From Acidobacteriaceae bacterium (GTDB lineage Bacteria; Acidobacteriota; Terriglobia; Terriglobales; Acidobacteriaceae), in NCBI GenBank assembly GCA_003151155.1, contig PLWX01000141.1:14160-74464 (forward strand): a stretch of 60,305 nucleotides of DNA, written 5' to 3'. Below are positions 17,569 through 26,791 of the stretch, in pieces. Made by a program: the position numbers and the translations under genes. The notes under the pieces were generated by a model. It saw only the letters and a list, made by a program, of their open reading frames with translations. It was not told where the DNA came from and searched no databases. The stretch's first letter is position 1. Each line of letters opens with the position of its first letter.

Positions 17569-18144
17569 GTGCAAATAAAGATCGAATCGCAACATTTTAG
17601 AGACGTAGCGATCATCGTTCCCGAGATTTTTCAAGATGAGCGTGGCTTCTTTTCCGAAACATTTCGGGCCGACCAATTTAGCGCTCTCGGATTGCCGACT
17701 ACCTTTGTGCAGGACAATCACTCCCGTTCGGTGAAGGGGGTGGTGAGAGGCCTGCATTTCCAGTGGGAACCCCCAATGGGAAAGCTCATGCGCGTAACCG
17801 TAGGATCTGCTTTCTTGGTGGCCGTCGATATCCGAAAGGGTTCGCCAACGTTAGGCAAATGGATTGGGGTAGAGGCGTCCGCCGAAAATCGTCGTTGCGT
17901 TTGGGCACCCGCTGGCTTCGCTCGCGGATTCTGTGCTCTTTCAGATAGCACGGAAATTCAGTACAAGTGCACAGGCATCTACAGCAATAAAGCGGAATCG
18001 GGCATAAGCTGGAACGATCCCGCCATCGGAATTGAATGGCCATTGAAAGACGTCATCGTCTCCGATAAAGACCGAAACGCACGGTCCCTTGCCCAGTGGT
18101 TAGCATCGCCCTCGTCAGAGAATTTCCAATACACGCAGGTTTAA
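17569..18144 (+). CDS. dTDP-4-dehydrorhamnose 3,5-epimerase family protein (RmlC-like)
   Basis: 191-residue cupin. Signatures: DERGFFSETFRADQF, QDNHSRS, VVRGLHFQ with the presumed catalytic His63, Lys72, and Tyr132/Tyr138 in YKCTGIY, then GISWNDPAIGIEWP. The usual GFAHGF motif reads GFARGF, so the residue corresponding to His119 of known RmlC enzymes is Arg. It may be a family variant acting on another 4-keto sugar. GTG 17569 is the start. No RmlA or RmlB gene is in the window, so the sugar-nucleotide precursor must come from elsewhere. Confidence 0.88.
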   Translation: MQIKIESQHFRDVAIIVPEIFQDERGFFSETFRADQFSALGLPTTFVQDNHSRSVKGVVRGLHFQWEPPMGKLMRVTVGSAFLVAVDIRKGSPTLGKWIGVEASAENRRCVWAPAGFARGFCALSDSTEIQYKCTGIYSNKAESGISWNDPAIGIEWPLKDVIVSDKDRNARSLAQWLASPSSENFQYTQV

Positions 18145-18172
18145 CCCAAACTCTTCAACAAAGGACCTCACC

Positions 18173-19192
18173 ATGAAAATACTCGTTGCAGGCGGCGCTG
18201 GCTATCTTGGATCTGTACTGATTCCAAGGCTCCTTGAGCGTGGATACAAAGTCGATGTTGTAGACCTGTTCTGGTTCGGCAATCATCTGCCGCGACAAGT
18301 AGGTACGCTCAATAAAGACATCTTCCAGCTCACGGTGGAGGATCTTGAGCCGTACGATCAGGTCGTTTTTATGGCAGGCCTCTCGAATGATCCGATGGCG
18401 GAATACTCGCCGGCGAAAAACTTTGTCTTCAATGCGGCTGCGCCGGCCTATCTGGGATATATCGCCAAGATCGCGAAGATCAAGCGATACATCTACGCCA
18501 GTTCTTGCTCTGTGTACGGCTACACCGAGAACGAGTTGTTCGACGAAACCCGTCCGGTAAGCTCGAGTTATCCGTACGGGATTTCCAAACTGCAAGGCGA
18601 ACAGGCGGTCATGCAGTTGTGCGACAGCGACTTCTCCGTGATCTCGTTACGCAAAGGAACGATCTCAGGCTACAGCCCACGGATGCGACTCGATCTGATC
18701 GTCAACACGATGTTCAAGTCCGCGATGAAAGACCGGGTGATCACCGTCAACAATCCCTCGATCTGGCGGCCGCTGCTTGGCATTGAAGACGCAGCCACGG
18801 CCTACATCCGCGCCATCGAAGCAAACCAGAAGATCTCCGGCATCTTCAATGCAGCATCGGGAAATTACACCGTCGGCGAAGTGGCAGATCTGGTTCGCAG
18901 CGCGATTCAGGAAAGGATGAAGCTTCAGGTCAGCCTGAATATCAAGCATATTCAAGACTTCCGTAATTACAAGGTGAGCACGCAGAAGGCAGCAAACGTA
19001 CTCAGCTTCCATCCGACGAGCAATGTGAAATCGATCGTGTATGACCTGATCGACAACTTCAAGAAGTTCGAAGATCTCGACAATCCCATGTACTCCAATA
19101 TCGCGACCTTCAAGAAGATTGAGACTGCGCTGCAAGTTCACGACATGGGGAACGGCGCTCCGACGATTCTGACCGCGACCGCGTCGTTGTAA
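18173..19192 (+). CDS. NAD-dependent sugar-nucleotide epimerase/dehydratase
   Basis: 339-residue extended SDR. The Rossmann motif is VAGGAGYLGS at the N-terminus. The catalytic Ser is in YASSCSVYG (about 108-116) and the YxxxK pair in YPYGISK (about 132-138). A substrate-binding IWRPLLGIEDAATAYI follows. Such enzymes interconvert nucleotide sugars (UDP- or dTDP-linked); specificity cannot be read. AAAGGACC lies about 10 bases before ATG 18173. It follows the RmlC-like gene by 28 bp and is probably in the same operon. Confidence 0.88.
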   Translation: MKILVAGGAGYLGSVLIPRLLERGYKVDVVDLFWFGNHLPRQVGTLNKDIFQLTVEDLEPYDQVVFMAGLSNDPMAEYSPAKNFVFNAAAPAYLGYIAKIAKIKRYIYASSCSVYGYTENELFDETRPVSSSYPYGISKLQGEQAVMQLCDSDFSVISLRKGTISGYSPRMRLDLIVNTMFKSAMKDRVITVNNPSIWRPLLGIEDAATAYIRAIEANQKISGIFNAASGNYTVGEVADLVRSAIQERMKLQVSLNIKHIQDFRNYKVSTQKAANVLSFHPTSNVKSIVYDLIDNFKKFEDLDNPMYSNIATFKKIETALQVHDMGNGAPTILTATASL

Positions 19193-19222
19193 TTCTTACG
19201 TCTGTCACACAACAAAACTTAC

Positions 19223-20035
19223 ATGCGCGTACGCTCGTTTCTCGGTGCAGTCCGACGCACTATGCTGGCTTCGCTTTACCGCCGAATGGTTCCTCTGGGG
19301 GATCGCGGGCCAATCGTCTCGTTTGCCTTCGATGATTTCCCTCGTACCGCTTACGTGGTGGGTGGCCGCATCCTGGAATCTTACGGGGCGCGAGGCACCT
19401 ATTACGTGGCTCCGGGCCTCATGGGCACGTTTAATGGGTTGGGAGAGATTTGCAATGCGGACGACCTCCAATCGCTTCTTGCGCATGGTCATGAACTGGG
19501 GACGCAAACCCTGCATCATTTCTCGCCCCGGAAGTTATCGCTTCGGGAATACCGAAAGGATGTCGAGCAGGGGATCGAGGAAATCGAACAGTTGACAGGC
19601 CGCCGGGCGAGAAACTTCTGTTATCCCTACGGACACGTGACCCTTCGCACAAAGAAGCATCTCGAATCCCTGGTGTCCAGCTCGAGAAGTGTACTGCCGG
19701 GGATTAACGGGCCGGAGATCGATCTCAACCTGCTGCTCGCCCACCGGCTCTATGGGGATAGCTCCGAAGCTCCTCAGGTGAAGCAATTGATCGAGCAGAA
19801 CGTTGCGCAAAAGGGATGGCTGATTTTCTGTACGCACGATGTGCGATCCGACCCCAGCGCGTATGGATGTACGCCCCAGTTGTTCGAGTATGCGGTGTCG
19901 GCAGCCACCCACAGCGGTAGTCGCGTTCTGACGGTCGAGCAGCTGCTCAGCGAAATTGAAGGAAGCCACCCGCCGCAGCTTGCCAGGGCGGAGAAAGGAA
20001 CTGCTACTGCCGTCCACAACGCCGTCGACGGGTAG
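19223..20035 (+). CDS. Polysaccharide deacetylase family protein
   Basis: 270-residue NodB-homology protein. SFAFDDFPRT (about 33-42) carries the Asp pair of motif 1. GHELGTQTLHHFSP (about 90-103) is motif 2, where the usual HSxxH is altered to TQTLHH. FCYPYGH (about 132-138) is motif 3 and FCTHDVRSDPSAYG the C-terminal His motif. It would remove N- or O-acetyl groups from a glycan. No clear signal peptide is seen, so the site of action is uncertain. Exosortase-type loci often carry a deacetylase. Confidence 0.85.
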   Translation: MRVRSFLGAVRRTMLASLYRRMVPLGDRGPIVSFAFDDFPRTAYVVGGRILESYGARGTYYVAPGLMGTFNGLGEICNADDLQSLLAHGHELGTQTLHHFSPRKLSLREYRKDVEQGIEEIEQLTGRRARNFCYPYGHVTLRTKKHLESLVSSSRSVLPGINGPEIDLNLLLAHRLYGDSSEAPQVKQLIEQNVAQKGWLIFCTHDVRSDPSAYGCTPQLFEYAVSAATHSGSRVLTVEQLLSEIEGSHPPQLARAEKGTATAVHNAVDG

Positions 20036-20213
20036 AGTTGCTGCTTTCCAGCTGTAATACGGTTAGGCTAACCCTAAAGGCCAGTGGGAATGATGACTCT
20101 TGGATATGGACCAATGGGCGGGCCGAGACCTTGAAACATCTGGTGGAAATCCCTAGCATAGCGATGAGGCGTGCCGCAACGCAGGCCTCCAATTTCACAC
20201 GCTAGGATTCTTA
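20036..20213 (+). other. Structured 5' leader of the secreted beta-helix gene
   Basis: 178-bp gap with two features. A perfect 13-bp palindrome (GGTTAG G CTAACC) lies at 20061-20073. A GC-rich hairpin at 20166-20189 (GAGGC/GCCTC with an inner GT/AC step) ends about 25 bases before the start codon. The segment between them includes GGTGGAAATCCC and GCCGCAACGC, which recall conserved riboswitch cores, but no known class fits end to end. It may be a regulatory leader or a promoter region; the sequence alone does not decide. Confidence 0.35.
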
Positions 20214-21728
20214 ATGAGCCGAAAGTTGCTCCAGGTTTTCGTTCTGTTACCTCTCGCACTGATCTGTCTTGCAATGCCTCAACACTCTTTCGCTTCAACG
20301 ACTGCGCAATCACCCTGGCCCGGACAACCCGGCAACCCAGTAGGATACGCGGCGTGGACCGGATGGACGGGATCATTCAATACAACCCCCTGCCCATCGT
20401 CCCCCGCGAGCGGTACCAGTTGGTCAAATGCGACGGTGGTGCAGAACTGCACGTATGCGGGAGATGTGGCAATAAACTGCAGCTACTGTGAATTCATTCA
20501 TGTGGACTTCAGTGGAGGCTCTGGTAGAGGCAACAGGGGGGTATCTGGTTCGCACGTTCTGCTTATCGGCGACAGGTTTCAAAGCAACTACGTTGAAGCG
20601 AGCAGTGTCGGCGTCGGTGGATCATATATCTATTTCTTCTACGACAGCTTCGAGCCGCTCGTCTCTTATTACACATCACCGCCGGGATCTTTATGGCCTT
20701 CCGCGGGCGCTGGGGCGAACTCAACCAAAATCACCGAAGGGGTGGATGCGATCAACGGGAACGAAGGCTACCAATTCGGAGTTATTTTAGGTAACGGCAG
20801 TGGGCCGATATGGATCGACCACTGTGATTTCTGGGGCTTCGGAAATGCGATCACAATTCTGACAACCATTGCTCCGATGACAATTACAAATAACTGGATT
20901 CACGACGCGGCAAATCCGACCGAGCAGAGCTACCACACGGATGGTATTGGCTTTTTGAATGGGAATACAGCCCCGAACAACGTCGCAATCATTGGGAATA
21001 CCGTTGCCATGCTCGGTAACACAAATGCCTTGGCCTTGCAGGCTGCAACAGGTGGCTACCAGAATATTCATGTGAACAACAATTTCTGGAGTGGCGACGG
21101 CGCGACAATCGCCTTCTGCCATCCAGGATCGGTGCAGTGCGCGAACTCCACCTTCTACGGAAATACCTTCGGCACGGATGTCGAGGCGGGTGGTCCGCTT
21201 TATGACCCTGGCGCAAGCTTGGGAACTGGCAGCGTATGGGCCTGCAACACGATTGAAGTTCGTTCCGGCACCACGTGGGCGAATTTCGTCAACGGGCAAT
21301 ATTTTTTAAACGCCGTTTCGGAGAACAGCGCAACAGATCAGGGCGGGAATACATATTGCGCAATGACCGCGCCCTCGGCCATCCAATTCGGTAAATACGC
21401 CGCCGGGACGACTTCAGCGGGAAAAGCAATCACAATTTCGAACACGAACACAGGCAATTTGTCGATTGCCTCTATCGCTCTGGCCGGAGGAGCAGGTTCG
21501 CCATTTACGATTACATCCAATACTTGCGGTTCAATGCTCAACTCTGGTTCCAGTTGTTCAATCACCGTCATCTTTGCTCCGACTTCGATGGGACCGCAAA
21601 CGGACACTTTGCTCATCCGGGACAACACGGCAGGCGTAAGTTCGCCGCAACTCGTGCCTTTGGCGGGAATCGGAACAGCAGGCTCTAGCGTAGCTCCCCC
21701 AAGCGGGCTTAATGGTGTAGTCCAATAG
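20214..21728 (+). CDS. Secreted right-handed beta-helix protein with C-terminal ASH-like domain
   Basis: 504 residues. Signal peptide at 1-28 (MSRKLLQVFVLLPLALICLA, cut near HSFAS). Residues about 80-370 have the short Asn-rich strand repeats of a parallel beta-helix (DHCDFWGFGNAITIL, ITNNWIHDA, VAIIGNTVAMLGN, IHVNNNFWSGDG), as in polysaccharide lyases and glycan-binding proteins. Residues about 390-490 form a choice-of-anchor-D/ASH-like beta-sandwich (ISNTNTGNLSIASIAL, CSITVIFAPTSMGPQ). No PEP-CTERM tail follows. It may trim, bind or depolymerise the exopolysaccharide (inference). Confidence 0.8.
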   Translation: MSRKLLQVFVLLPLALICLAMPQHSFASTTAQSPWPGQPGNPVGYAAWTGWTGSFNTTPCPSSPASGTSWSNATVVQNCTYAGDVAINCSYCEFIHVDFSGGSGRGNRGVSGSHVLLIGDRFQSNYVEASSVGVGGSYIYFFYDSFEPLVSYYTSPPGSLWPSAGAGANSTKITEGVDAINGNEGYQFGVILGNGSGPIWIDHCDFWGFGNAITILTTIAPMTITNNWIHDAANPTEQSYHTDGIGFLNGNTAPNNVAIIGNTVAMLGNTNALALQAATGGYQNIHVNNNFWSGDGATIAFCHPGSVQCANSTFYGNTFGTDVEAGGPLYDPGASLGTGSVWACNTIEVRSGTTWANFVNGQYFLNAVSENSATDQGGNTYCAMTAPSAIQFGKYAAGTTSAGKAITISNTNTGNLSIASIALAGGAGSPFTITSNTCGSMLNSGSSCSITVIFAPTSMGPQTDTLLIRDNTAGVSSPQLVPLAGIGTAGSSVAPPSGLNGVVQ

Positions 21729-21925
21729 TTGTATTTTCGAGCGCGTTGGACCGCTGATGCTAGTCTGCTGATCCGGACGCATAGTTTCCCGAAGTGTCCA
21801 GCGATTTTGTCTCGCGTTGTCACAGCGTCTCGCAGGTGTGATGGCGCAGCATATACTGCTCGTTTCGAAGTGACGGGCGAATCCCGGTATTCCTTCCCAA
21901 TCGCACGTTTGGAGCTGGTGTAAAC

Positions 21926-22639
21926 ATGCAACTCTCAATTCCGTTGATCCGTAGGCTCGCCGACGACCAATGTACCGACTCGTTGGCGAACAAGCTTCGC
22001 AATCGCAGATTCCAGTTGTTTGAGGAGTATGTCGCTCAATTGCCGCGACCGATCAAGATCCTTGACGTCGGGGGAACGAATGCTTTCTGGGAACAACGCG
22101 GTTGGGCCGGACGTCGTGATGTCCAAATCGTGACCGTTAATCTCGAGGCGGAGCCGAAGCGATTTGAGAATGTAGAGCCAGCGGTGGGAAACGCCACTAA
22201 TCTCGGTCAGTTTGATGACCGCAGCTTCGATATTGTCTTCAGTAATTCCGTTATCGAACACCTTTTTTCGCTCGAAAACCAGCGAAAGATGGCGTCTGAG
22301 ATCCAGCGCGTCGGCAAGGCTTACTGGGTTCAGACGCCCAACTTCTGGTTTCCGATGGAGCCGCACTTTCACGTCCCCGCATGGCAATGGTTGCCAGTGA
22401 GCGTCCGCGTCGCCATGCTCCGACGTTGGAGATGTGGGTGGAGAGGCCCTTGTTCCGATGCAGCGCAGGCCCGCGAACTTGTATTGGAACTCCGCCTAAT
22501 GCGTCACCGTGAACTGAAGACGTTGTTTCCCGGAGGAGTGCTTATTCCGGAGAAATTTTGGGGGCTCGTCAAATCATGGACGGTCGTGGGCTGCCTATCG
22601 GAGACGAAACAACGTTCACGGCTACATAATGGAACCTGA
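21926..22639 (+). CDS. SAM-dependent methyltransferase
   Basis: 237-residue class I methyltransferase. Motif I is IKILDVGGTNAFWEQ (about 43-57). An acidic beta2 end in VTVNLEAEP follows, and the motif FDIVFSNSVIEHL (about 104-116) is typical of Methyltransf_11 enzymes in glycan loci. The 3' end overlaps the Wzy-like gene by 11 bp. Likely methylates a sugar or the lipid-linked glycan; the substrate is unknown. The 197 bp before it (21729-21925) show no gene I can support. Confidence 0.85.
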   Translation: MQLSIPLIRRLADDQCTDSLANKLRNRRFQLFEEYVAQLPRPIKILDVGGTNAFWEQRGWAGRRDVQIVTVNLEAEPKRFENVEPAVGNATNLGQFDDRSFDIVFSNSVIEHLFSLENQRKMASEIQRVGKAYWVQTPNFWFPMEPHFHVPAWQWLPVSVRVAMLRRWRCGWRGPCSDAAQARELVLELRLMRHRELKTLFPGGVLIPEKFWGLVKSWTVVGCLSETKQRSRLHNGT

Positions 22640-24098
22640 ACACATTCGATTTGGAGGTGGCGCGAATGCAAGCCTCCTGCATCCAATCGTAGCGGTCTGG
22701 ATGTTGGCTGCCATTGTGCTGATGCTGACGCTCCCGCGCAAAAGGGCAATTGTGCCCTTTTTGTTGGCGATCTTGACGATTCCCTTTGGGCAGGTCCTGC
22801 TACTCGGGGGCATGCATTTTACGATGATGCGCATCCTGATTCTGACTGGACTAGTGCGGGCCGTCACGATGAAAGCATCGTTATCGGGACGCTGGTTTGC
22901 AACTAGGTTCACCCGCATAGACCAGGCGGTGGTGCTGTGGACGTTGTCCGCATTCATCGTCATCACGATTCAATGGATGAACCCACAAATGTTGATCGCG
23001 CAGTTGGGGGATTTCATAGATGCGCTGGGCGGCTACCTTGTAGTGCGATTTTTCATACCCGATGGCAAGGCAGTAAAGCGCACAATAAAAGTCTTAGCCG
23101 CGGTATGCGTGATTCATGCTGTGTGCATGATCAACGAGCAGATTACGAGCGTGAATGTATTCAATGTGCTTGGTGGCGTGGGAATACCGGTCGAGACGAC
23201 GATTCGAGATGGGCAATTACGTTCGTCGGGTGTCATGGGCCCCCTCGGCGAGGGTGTATTTGCCGGTGTTTTAGTGCCTTTATTTATCTGGCTGTGGAAG
23301 GATCGTAAGTCCCGGTTGGCGGCATGTGGGGGACTGCTAGGTGTAACAGCCATGCTAGTTACTACTCACGCGAGCACGCCTTGGATGAGTGTTGGCGGAG
23401 CCATTCTGGGACTTGGTTTTTGGGCGCTGCGTGGACACATGCGAATCGTCCGTTGGGGTTTCGGCTTTACCCTGGTGGCGCTGCACATGGTCATGAAAGC
23501 GCCCGTCTGGCATCTGATCGCGCGAGTGGACATAACCGGATCCTCTTCCAGCTATCACCGCTACACCTTGGTAAACCAAACCATCCGGCATTTCAGCGAC
23601 TGGTGGCTACTTGGATACAAGTATTACGACCAGTGGGATTGGGATATGTGGGATACCAGCAACCAATTTGTCGCCGCTGCTCTGAACGGTGGTCTGGTGA
23701 CACTGGTTTTGGTCATTCTAATTTTTAGCTTTAGCTTTGGAGCAATTGGAAGAGCGAGGAAACGAGTGAAAGGGGATCGCAATCAGGAGTGGTTCCTGTG
23801 GTGTCTGGGCTCGACCCTCCTTGCGTGCTTGGTATCGTCTTTCGGAGTTACTTTTTCCGGTCACTTGCAGATGATCCTGTTCGCGCTGCTGGGATGCATT
23901 TCAGTGACAACCTTCGAGGCGGGGCGGACGCGTGGCCGAAGCGTGGAGCCGCTGCAAAAGGCAACGGGAGAACTCGCTTTCATCGCGGTGGGGAGTGAGC
24001 TGTCGCTCAAGAATATTTTTAAGCCGGCAGACTCCGAAATGAGCAACCAGAAGACAAATTATGAAACCCAAAGTATCCGCAATTATTCCGACCTATAA
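22629..24098 (+). CDS. O-antigen ligase/polymerase-like membrane protein (Wzy/WaaL type)
   Basis: 489 residues with about ten hydrophobic segments between 15 and 430. A large periplasmic loop follows the middle segments (VDITGSSSSYHRYTLVNQTIRHF, about 300-325) and contains conserved-looking Arg and His residues, as in the O-antigen ligase superfamily. WDMWDTSNQFVAAALNGGLV is a family-like stretch. It should polymerise repeat units at the periplasmic face. It overlaps the methyltransferase upstream and the glycosyltransferase downstream (38 bp), which supports one operon. A soluble C-terminal tail of about 60 residues is present. Confidence 0.82.
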   Translation: MEPEHIRFGGGANASLLHPIVAVWMLAAIVLMLTLPRKRAIVPFLLAILTIPFGQVLLLGGMHFTMMRILILTGLVRAVTMKASLSGRWFATRFTRIDQAVVLWTLSAFIVITIQWMNPQMLIAQLGDFIDALGGYLVVRFFIPDGKAVKRTIKVLAAVCVIHAVCMINEQITSVNVFNVLGGVGIPVETTIRDGQLRSSGVMGPLGEGVFAGVLVPLFIWLWKDRKSRLAACGGLLGVTAMLVTTHASTPWMSVGGAILGLGFWALRGHMRIVRWGFGFTLVALHMVMKAPVWHLIARVDITGSSSSYHRYTLVNQTIRHFSDWWLLGYKYYDQWDWDMWDTSNQFVAAALNGGLVTLVLVILIFSFSFGAIGRARKRVKGDRNQEWFLWCLGSTLLACLVSSFGVTFSGHLQMILFALLGCISVTTFEAGRTRGRSVEPLQKATGELAFIAVGSELSLKNIFKPADSEMSNQKTNYETQSIRNYSDL

Positions 24099-25065
24099 CC
24101 GATCACTAAAGGTCCGAAACGCGATCGACAGCGTCTTGACCCAGACTTTTTCGAATGTCGAAGTGATCGTGGTGGATGACGGATCCTCTGACGGGACGGG
24201 CAAGATCCTGCAGGAAACGTATGGCGACCGTATCCGCTACTTCGCACAGGACAATCAGGGCGTCAGCGTGGCGAGAAACAAGGGACTGGCAGAAGCGCGG
24301 GGCGAGTGGATCGCTCTATTGGATTCGGACGATCTCTGGGAGCGGGAAAAGCTTGAATGGCAGTTCACGGCCTTGGAACGATTCGGTTCCCAGTGCGGTT
24401 GTTGTTACACCGACACGCGATTTTTCGACTACCCAGAAATGCGGACAATGTTCCAGCTGGCGGAAGAGAGCTATCGGCATGAAGAGACGATGGGCATCAA
24501 TACCGACTTGCTGCGGGTGCTCTTGAAGCCCGGGGGCGCGGGGATGGTTGTTTGCACGTGCGCCCTTCTGATGCGCGCCGATCTAGTAGCGAAATCTGGC
24601 GGATTCAATCCTGGCCTGCGCTTCGGCGAAGACAGTGAGTTCATGTTTCGACTGGCGCTCATCACCGACTTCTGCTACGTCAATCGTCCGCTCGTCGCGG
24701 TTGACCGATCACCCGCCGAGGTTCGACATGTGGGAGTGAGCTCAGAGTGGAACAATGTGAATTTCTGGCTTCGAGATACGCAGCTCAAACTCGAGGGGCT
24801 CGCTGGCCTGGGCGATGCCGTGCCTCGAAAAATTCGCAAGCTTATTCGGGAGCAGTTAAGCTCTGTCCACAGCGGCTGGGCGAACTGGTACTTGGAAAAC
24901 GGGAAATACGCAAGGGCGCGAGAATCAACATTGAGGGCAGTGCAACTAAGCTTTACGTTCAAATCAGTGGCGAAATTCTTGCTGACGTGGATCAGCCCAC
25001 CCGTTGCGCTTCGAACGGTGCAGCAGCATCAGCAGAGAAGGAAAGATGTGGTGCCTTTCATATGA
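24061..25065 (+). CDS. Glycosyltransferase family 2
   Basis: 334-residue GT-A enzyme. VSAIIPTYNRSLKVRNAIDSVLTQ is the family opening in two adjoining blocks; VEVIVVDDGSSDGT holds the nucleotide-binding Asp. WIALLDSDDLWE (about 80-91) contains the DxD-type metal site. A conserved GLRFGEDSEFMFRL acceptor segment lies near 185-198. Adds one sugar to the lipid-linked repeat unit on the cytoplasmic side. The start lies inside the 3' end of the Wzy-like gene. Confidence 0.9.
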   Translation: MKPKVSAIIPTYNRSLKVRNAIDSVLTQTFSNVEVIVVDDGSSDGTGKILQETYGDRIRYFAQDNQGVSVARNKGLAEARGEWIALLDSDDLWEREKLEWQFTALERFGSQCGCCYTDTRFFDYPEMRTMFQLAEESYRHEETMGINTDLLRVLLKPGGAGMVVCTCALLMRADLVAKSGGFNPGLRFGEDSEFMFRLALITDFCYVNRPLVAVDRSPAEVRHVGVSSEWNNVNFWLRDTQLKLEGLAGLGDAVPRKIRKLIREQLSSVHSGWANWYLENGKYARARESTLRAVQLSFTFKSVAKFLLTWISPPVALRTVQQHQQRRKDVVPFI

Positions 25066-25204
25066 AGATCATAGCCTTTGGCGCGCCATCTCAACACACT
25101 CACGGAGTTCATCATCGAGGCTCCTGAACTGCCAAACCAAAAACATTGAAACCTGCTGGGGCCACCCATCCATACCAAGACTTCCGTGCCAACAATCCAA
25201 CAGA

Positions 25205-26701
25205 ATGACGATAGTATTGAAACGAAAAGTCGCACTCGGCGTCGCGTGGTCCAGCGTTGCGAACTGGGGTGGTCAGATCATCAGCTTCGGAGTGTATGCG
25301 GGACTGGCTCGCCTCCTCGACCCTCACATTTTCGGGCTAGTCGCCATTGCCTTCGTGTACGTTTCATTTATGCAAGTGTTCGTGACTCAGGGATTCGGAA
25401 CAGCCATCGTGCAGAGGAAGGATTTGGAGCCGGAGCATATCGATTCGGCGTTCTGGATCAACATGGGGACGGCATTTGCCCTGTGCGCCGTAAGCTTCGC
25501 ACTCGAAGGGCGCATCGCGAGGGTATTCCATGAACCCAGCTTGGCGCCCGTGATCGGATGGCTCTCTCTATCGTTTCCGCTTCTTGCCTTAAGCGCCATG
25601 CCGGGAGCTATCCTGGCGCGGGAGATGAATTTCCGGACGCTGTCAATTCGCGGGCTTGGCGCAACAGTCGTTGGAGGCGCGACCGGTTTGGCGATGGCGC
25701 GTTTTGGCTGGGGTGTCTGGAGTCTGGTGGGCCAACAGATCATGGGTTCCATCTTCGGGGTTCTCTTCTTATGGTCAACCGTGCAGTGGCGGCCAGGATT
25801 TCGAATATCGAAGCGTCATTTGCGCGATTTGTATCGGTTCTCCGTAAACCTTGCTGCCAGCGACCTCTTGTGGTTTTTTGCGAGCAAATCGGATCAAACG
25901 CTAGTCGGATATGGATTTGGACCGGAAGGACTCGGTCCCTACTCCCTCGCAAGTCGTTTGAATAGCGTGCTTCAGGATGGAATCGCGACTCCGCTTCAGA
26001 CGGTCGCGTTGCCCGCCTTCTCGAAGCTGCAATCTGACCAGGTTAGTCTCGAGCGAGCATTACGAAAATTTTGCGAGATTTCTTGCTTTCTGTCCCTGCC
26101 CCTATTCGCCGGCCTAATTGCAGTTGCGCCCCAAGCCGTTCCGCTGATGTTTGGTCCAAAATGGATAGCGGCGATTCCGCTGGTTCGGATACTTGCTATT
26201 TGTGCTGCCATGCGTTGCGCATTCCCGTTCTTAAACCCCCTCTTACTCGCCAAGGGGCGAAGCGGACTTCAGTTTCTAATTCTAGTTGTTCAGTCTGCGA
26301 CGACAGTTGCTGCATGTTGGATCGCCCTCCGTTGGAACACAGAGGCCGTGGCCTGGTCTATGGTTAGTAGTGTAGGGGCCATTTCGGCCCTTGCGATCCT
26401 CTTCCCGGTAAGAATGCTAGGGATTAACATCGCGCGGCTTATAAAGAGCTTTGTACTCCCATTGTTGGCCTCGATTTTCATGCTTGCAGTCGTAGATCTG
26501 ACACGCATAGCCGCTGAAAAACGCTTTCCCCCCGTTGCTATCTTGGTCCTTTGCGTTGCGGTAGGATTTCTTACTTATTCTGTAGCGGGTGTTCTGATCA
26601 TGGGAGATCTCGTTGGAGAAATCTGGGAGACACTGGGGCGTAAACAACCTGTCCTCGGGGGCGAGCGGTCCGTCGAAGTAAGCTCTCCTAAGGTCGGCTA
26701 A
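25205..26701 (+). CDS. Lipopolysaccharide/exopolysaccharide flippase (Wzx, MATE-like)
   Basis: 498 residues with about 12-14 hydrophobic segments. VALGVAWSSVANWGGQIISFGVY and ARLLDPHIFGLVAIAFVY are the usual first helices of WzxC-type polysaccharide transporters. LYRFSVNLAASDLLWFFASKSDQTLVG is the typical middle segment. It flips the lipid-linked repeat unit to the periplasm. ATG 25205 is chosen because residues before it lack hydrophobic character. The 139-bp gap before it holds a 21-codon reading frame (25062-25127) coupled by ATGA to the upstream gene. Confidence 0.9.
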   Translation: MTIVLKRKVALGVAWSSVANWGGQIISFGVYAGLARLLDPHIFGLVAIAFVYVSFMQVFVTQGFGTAIVQRKDLEPEHIDSAFWINMGTAFALCAVSFALEGRIARVFHEPSLAPVIGWLSLSFPLLALSAMPGAILAREMNFRTLSIRGLGATVVGGATGLAMARFGWGVWSLVGQQIMGSIFGVLFLWSTVQWRPGFRISKRHLRDLYRFSVNLAASDLLWFFASKSDQTLVGYGFGPEGLGPYSLASRLNSVLQDGIATPLQTVALPAFSKLQSDQVSLERALRKFCEISCFLSLPLFAGLIAVAPQAVPLMFGPKWIAAIPLVRILAICAAMRCAFPFLNPLLLAKGRSGLQFLILVVQSATTVAACWIALRWNTEAVAWSMVSSVGAISALAILFPVRMLGINIARLIKSFVLPLLASIFMLAVVDLTRIAAEKRFPPVAILVLCVAVGFLTYSVAGVLIMGDLVGEIWETLGRKQPVLGGERSVEVSSPKVG

Positions 26702-26791
26702 ACCGTTGCTGAGAGGTCGAGAACCTGAAGTATCGGATCACCGTCCAACTGAACCTTGCCGATGCTAGGTCTCGAGCCAAGGGACGAGGGT

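Noticed and set aside
20140-20190. Cobalamin or c-di-GMP riboswitch
   Set aside because: Only short pieces of the consensus match, the B12 box and the outer stems are missing, and the order does not fit either class.
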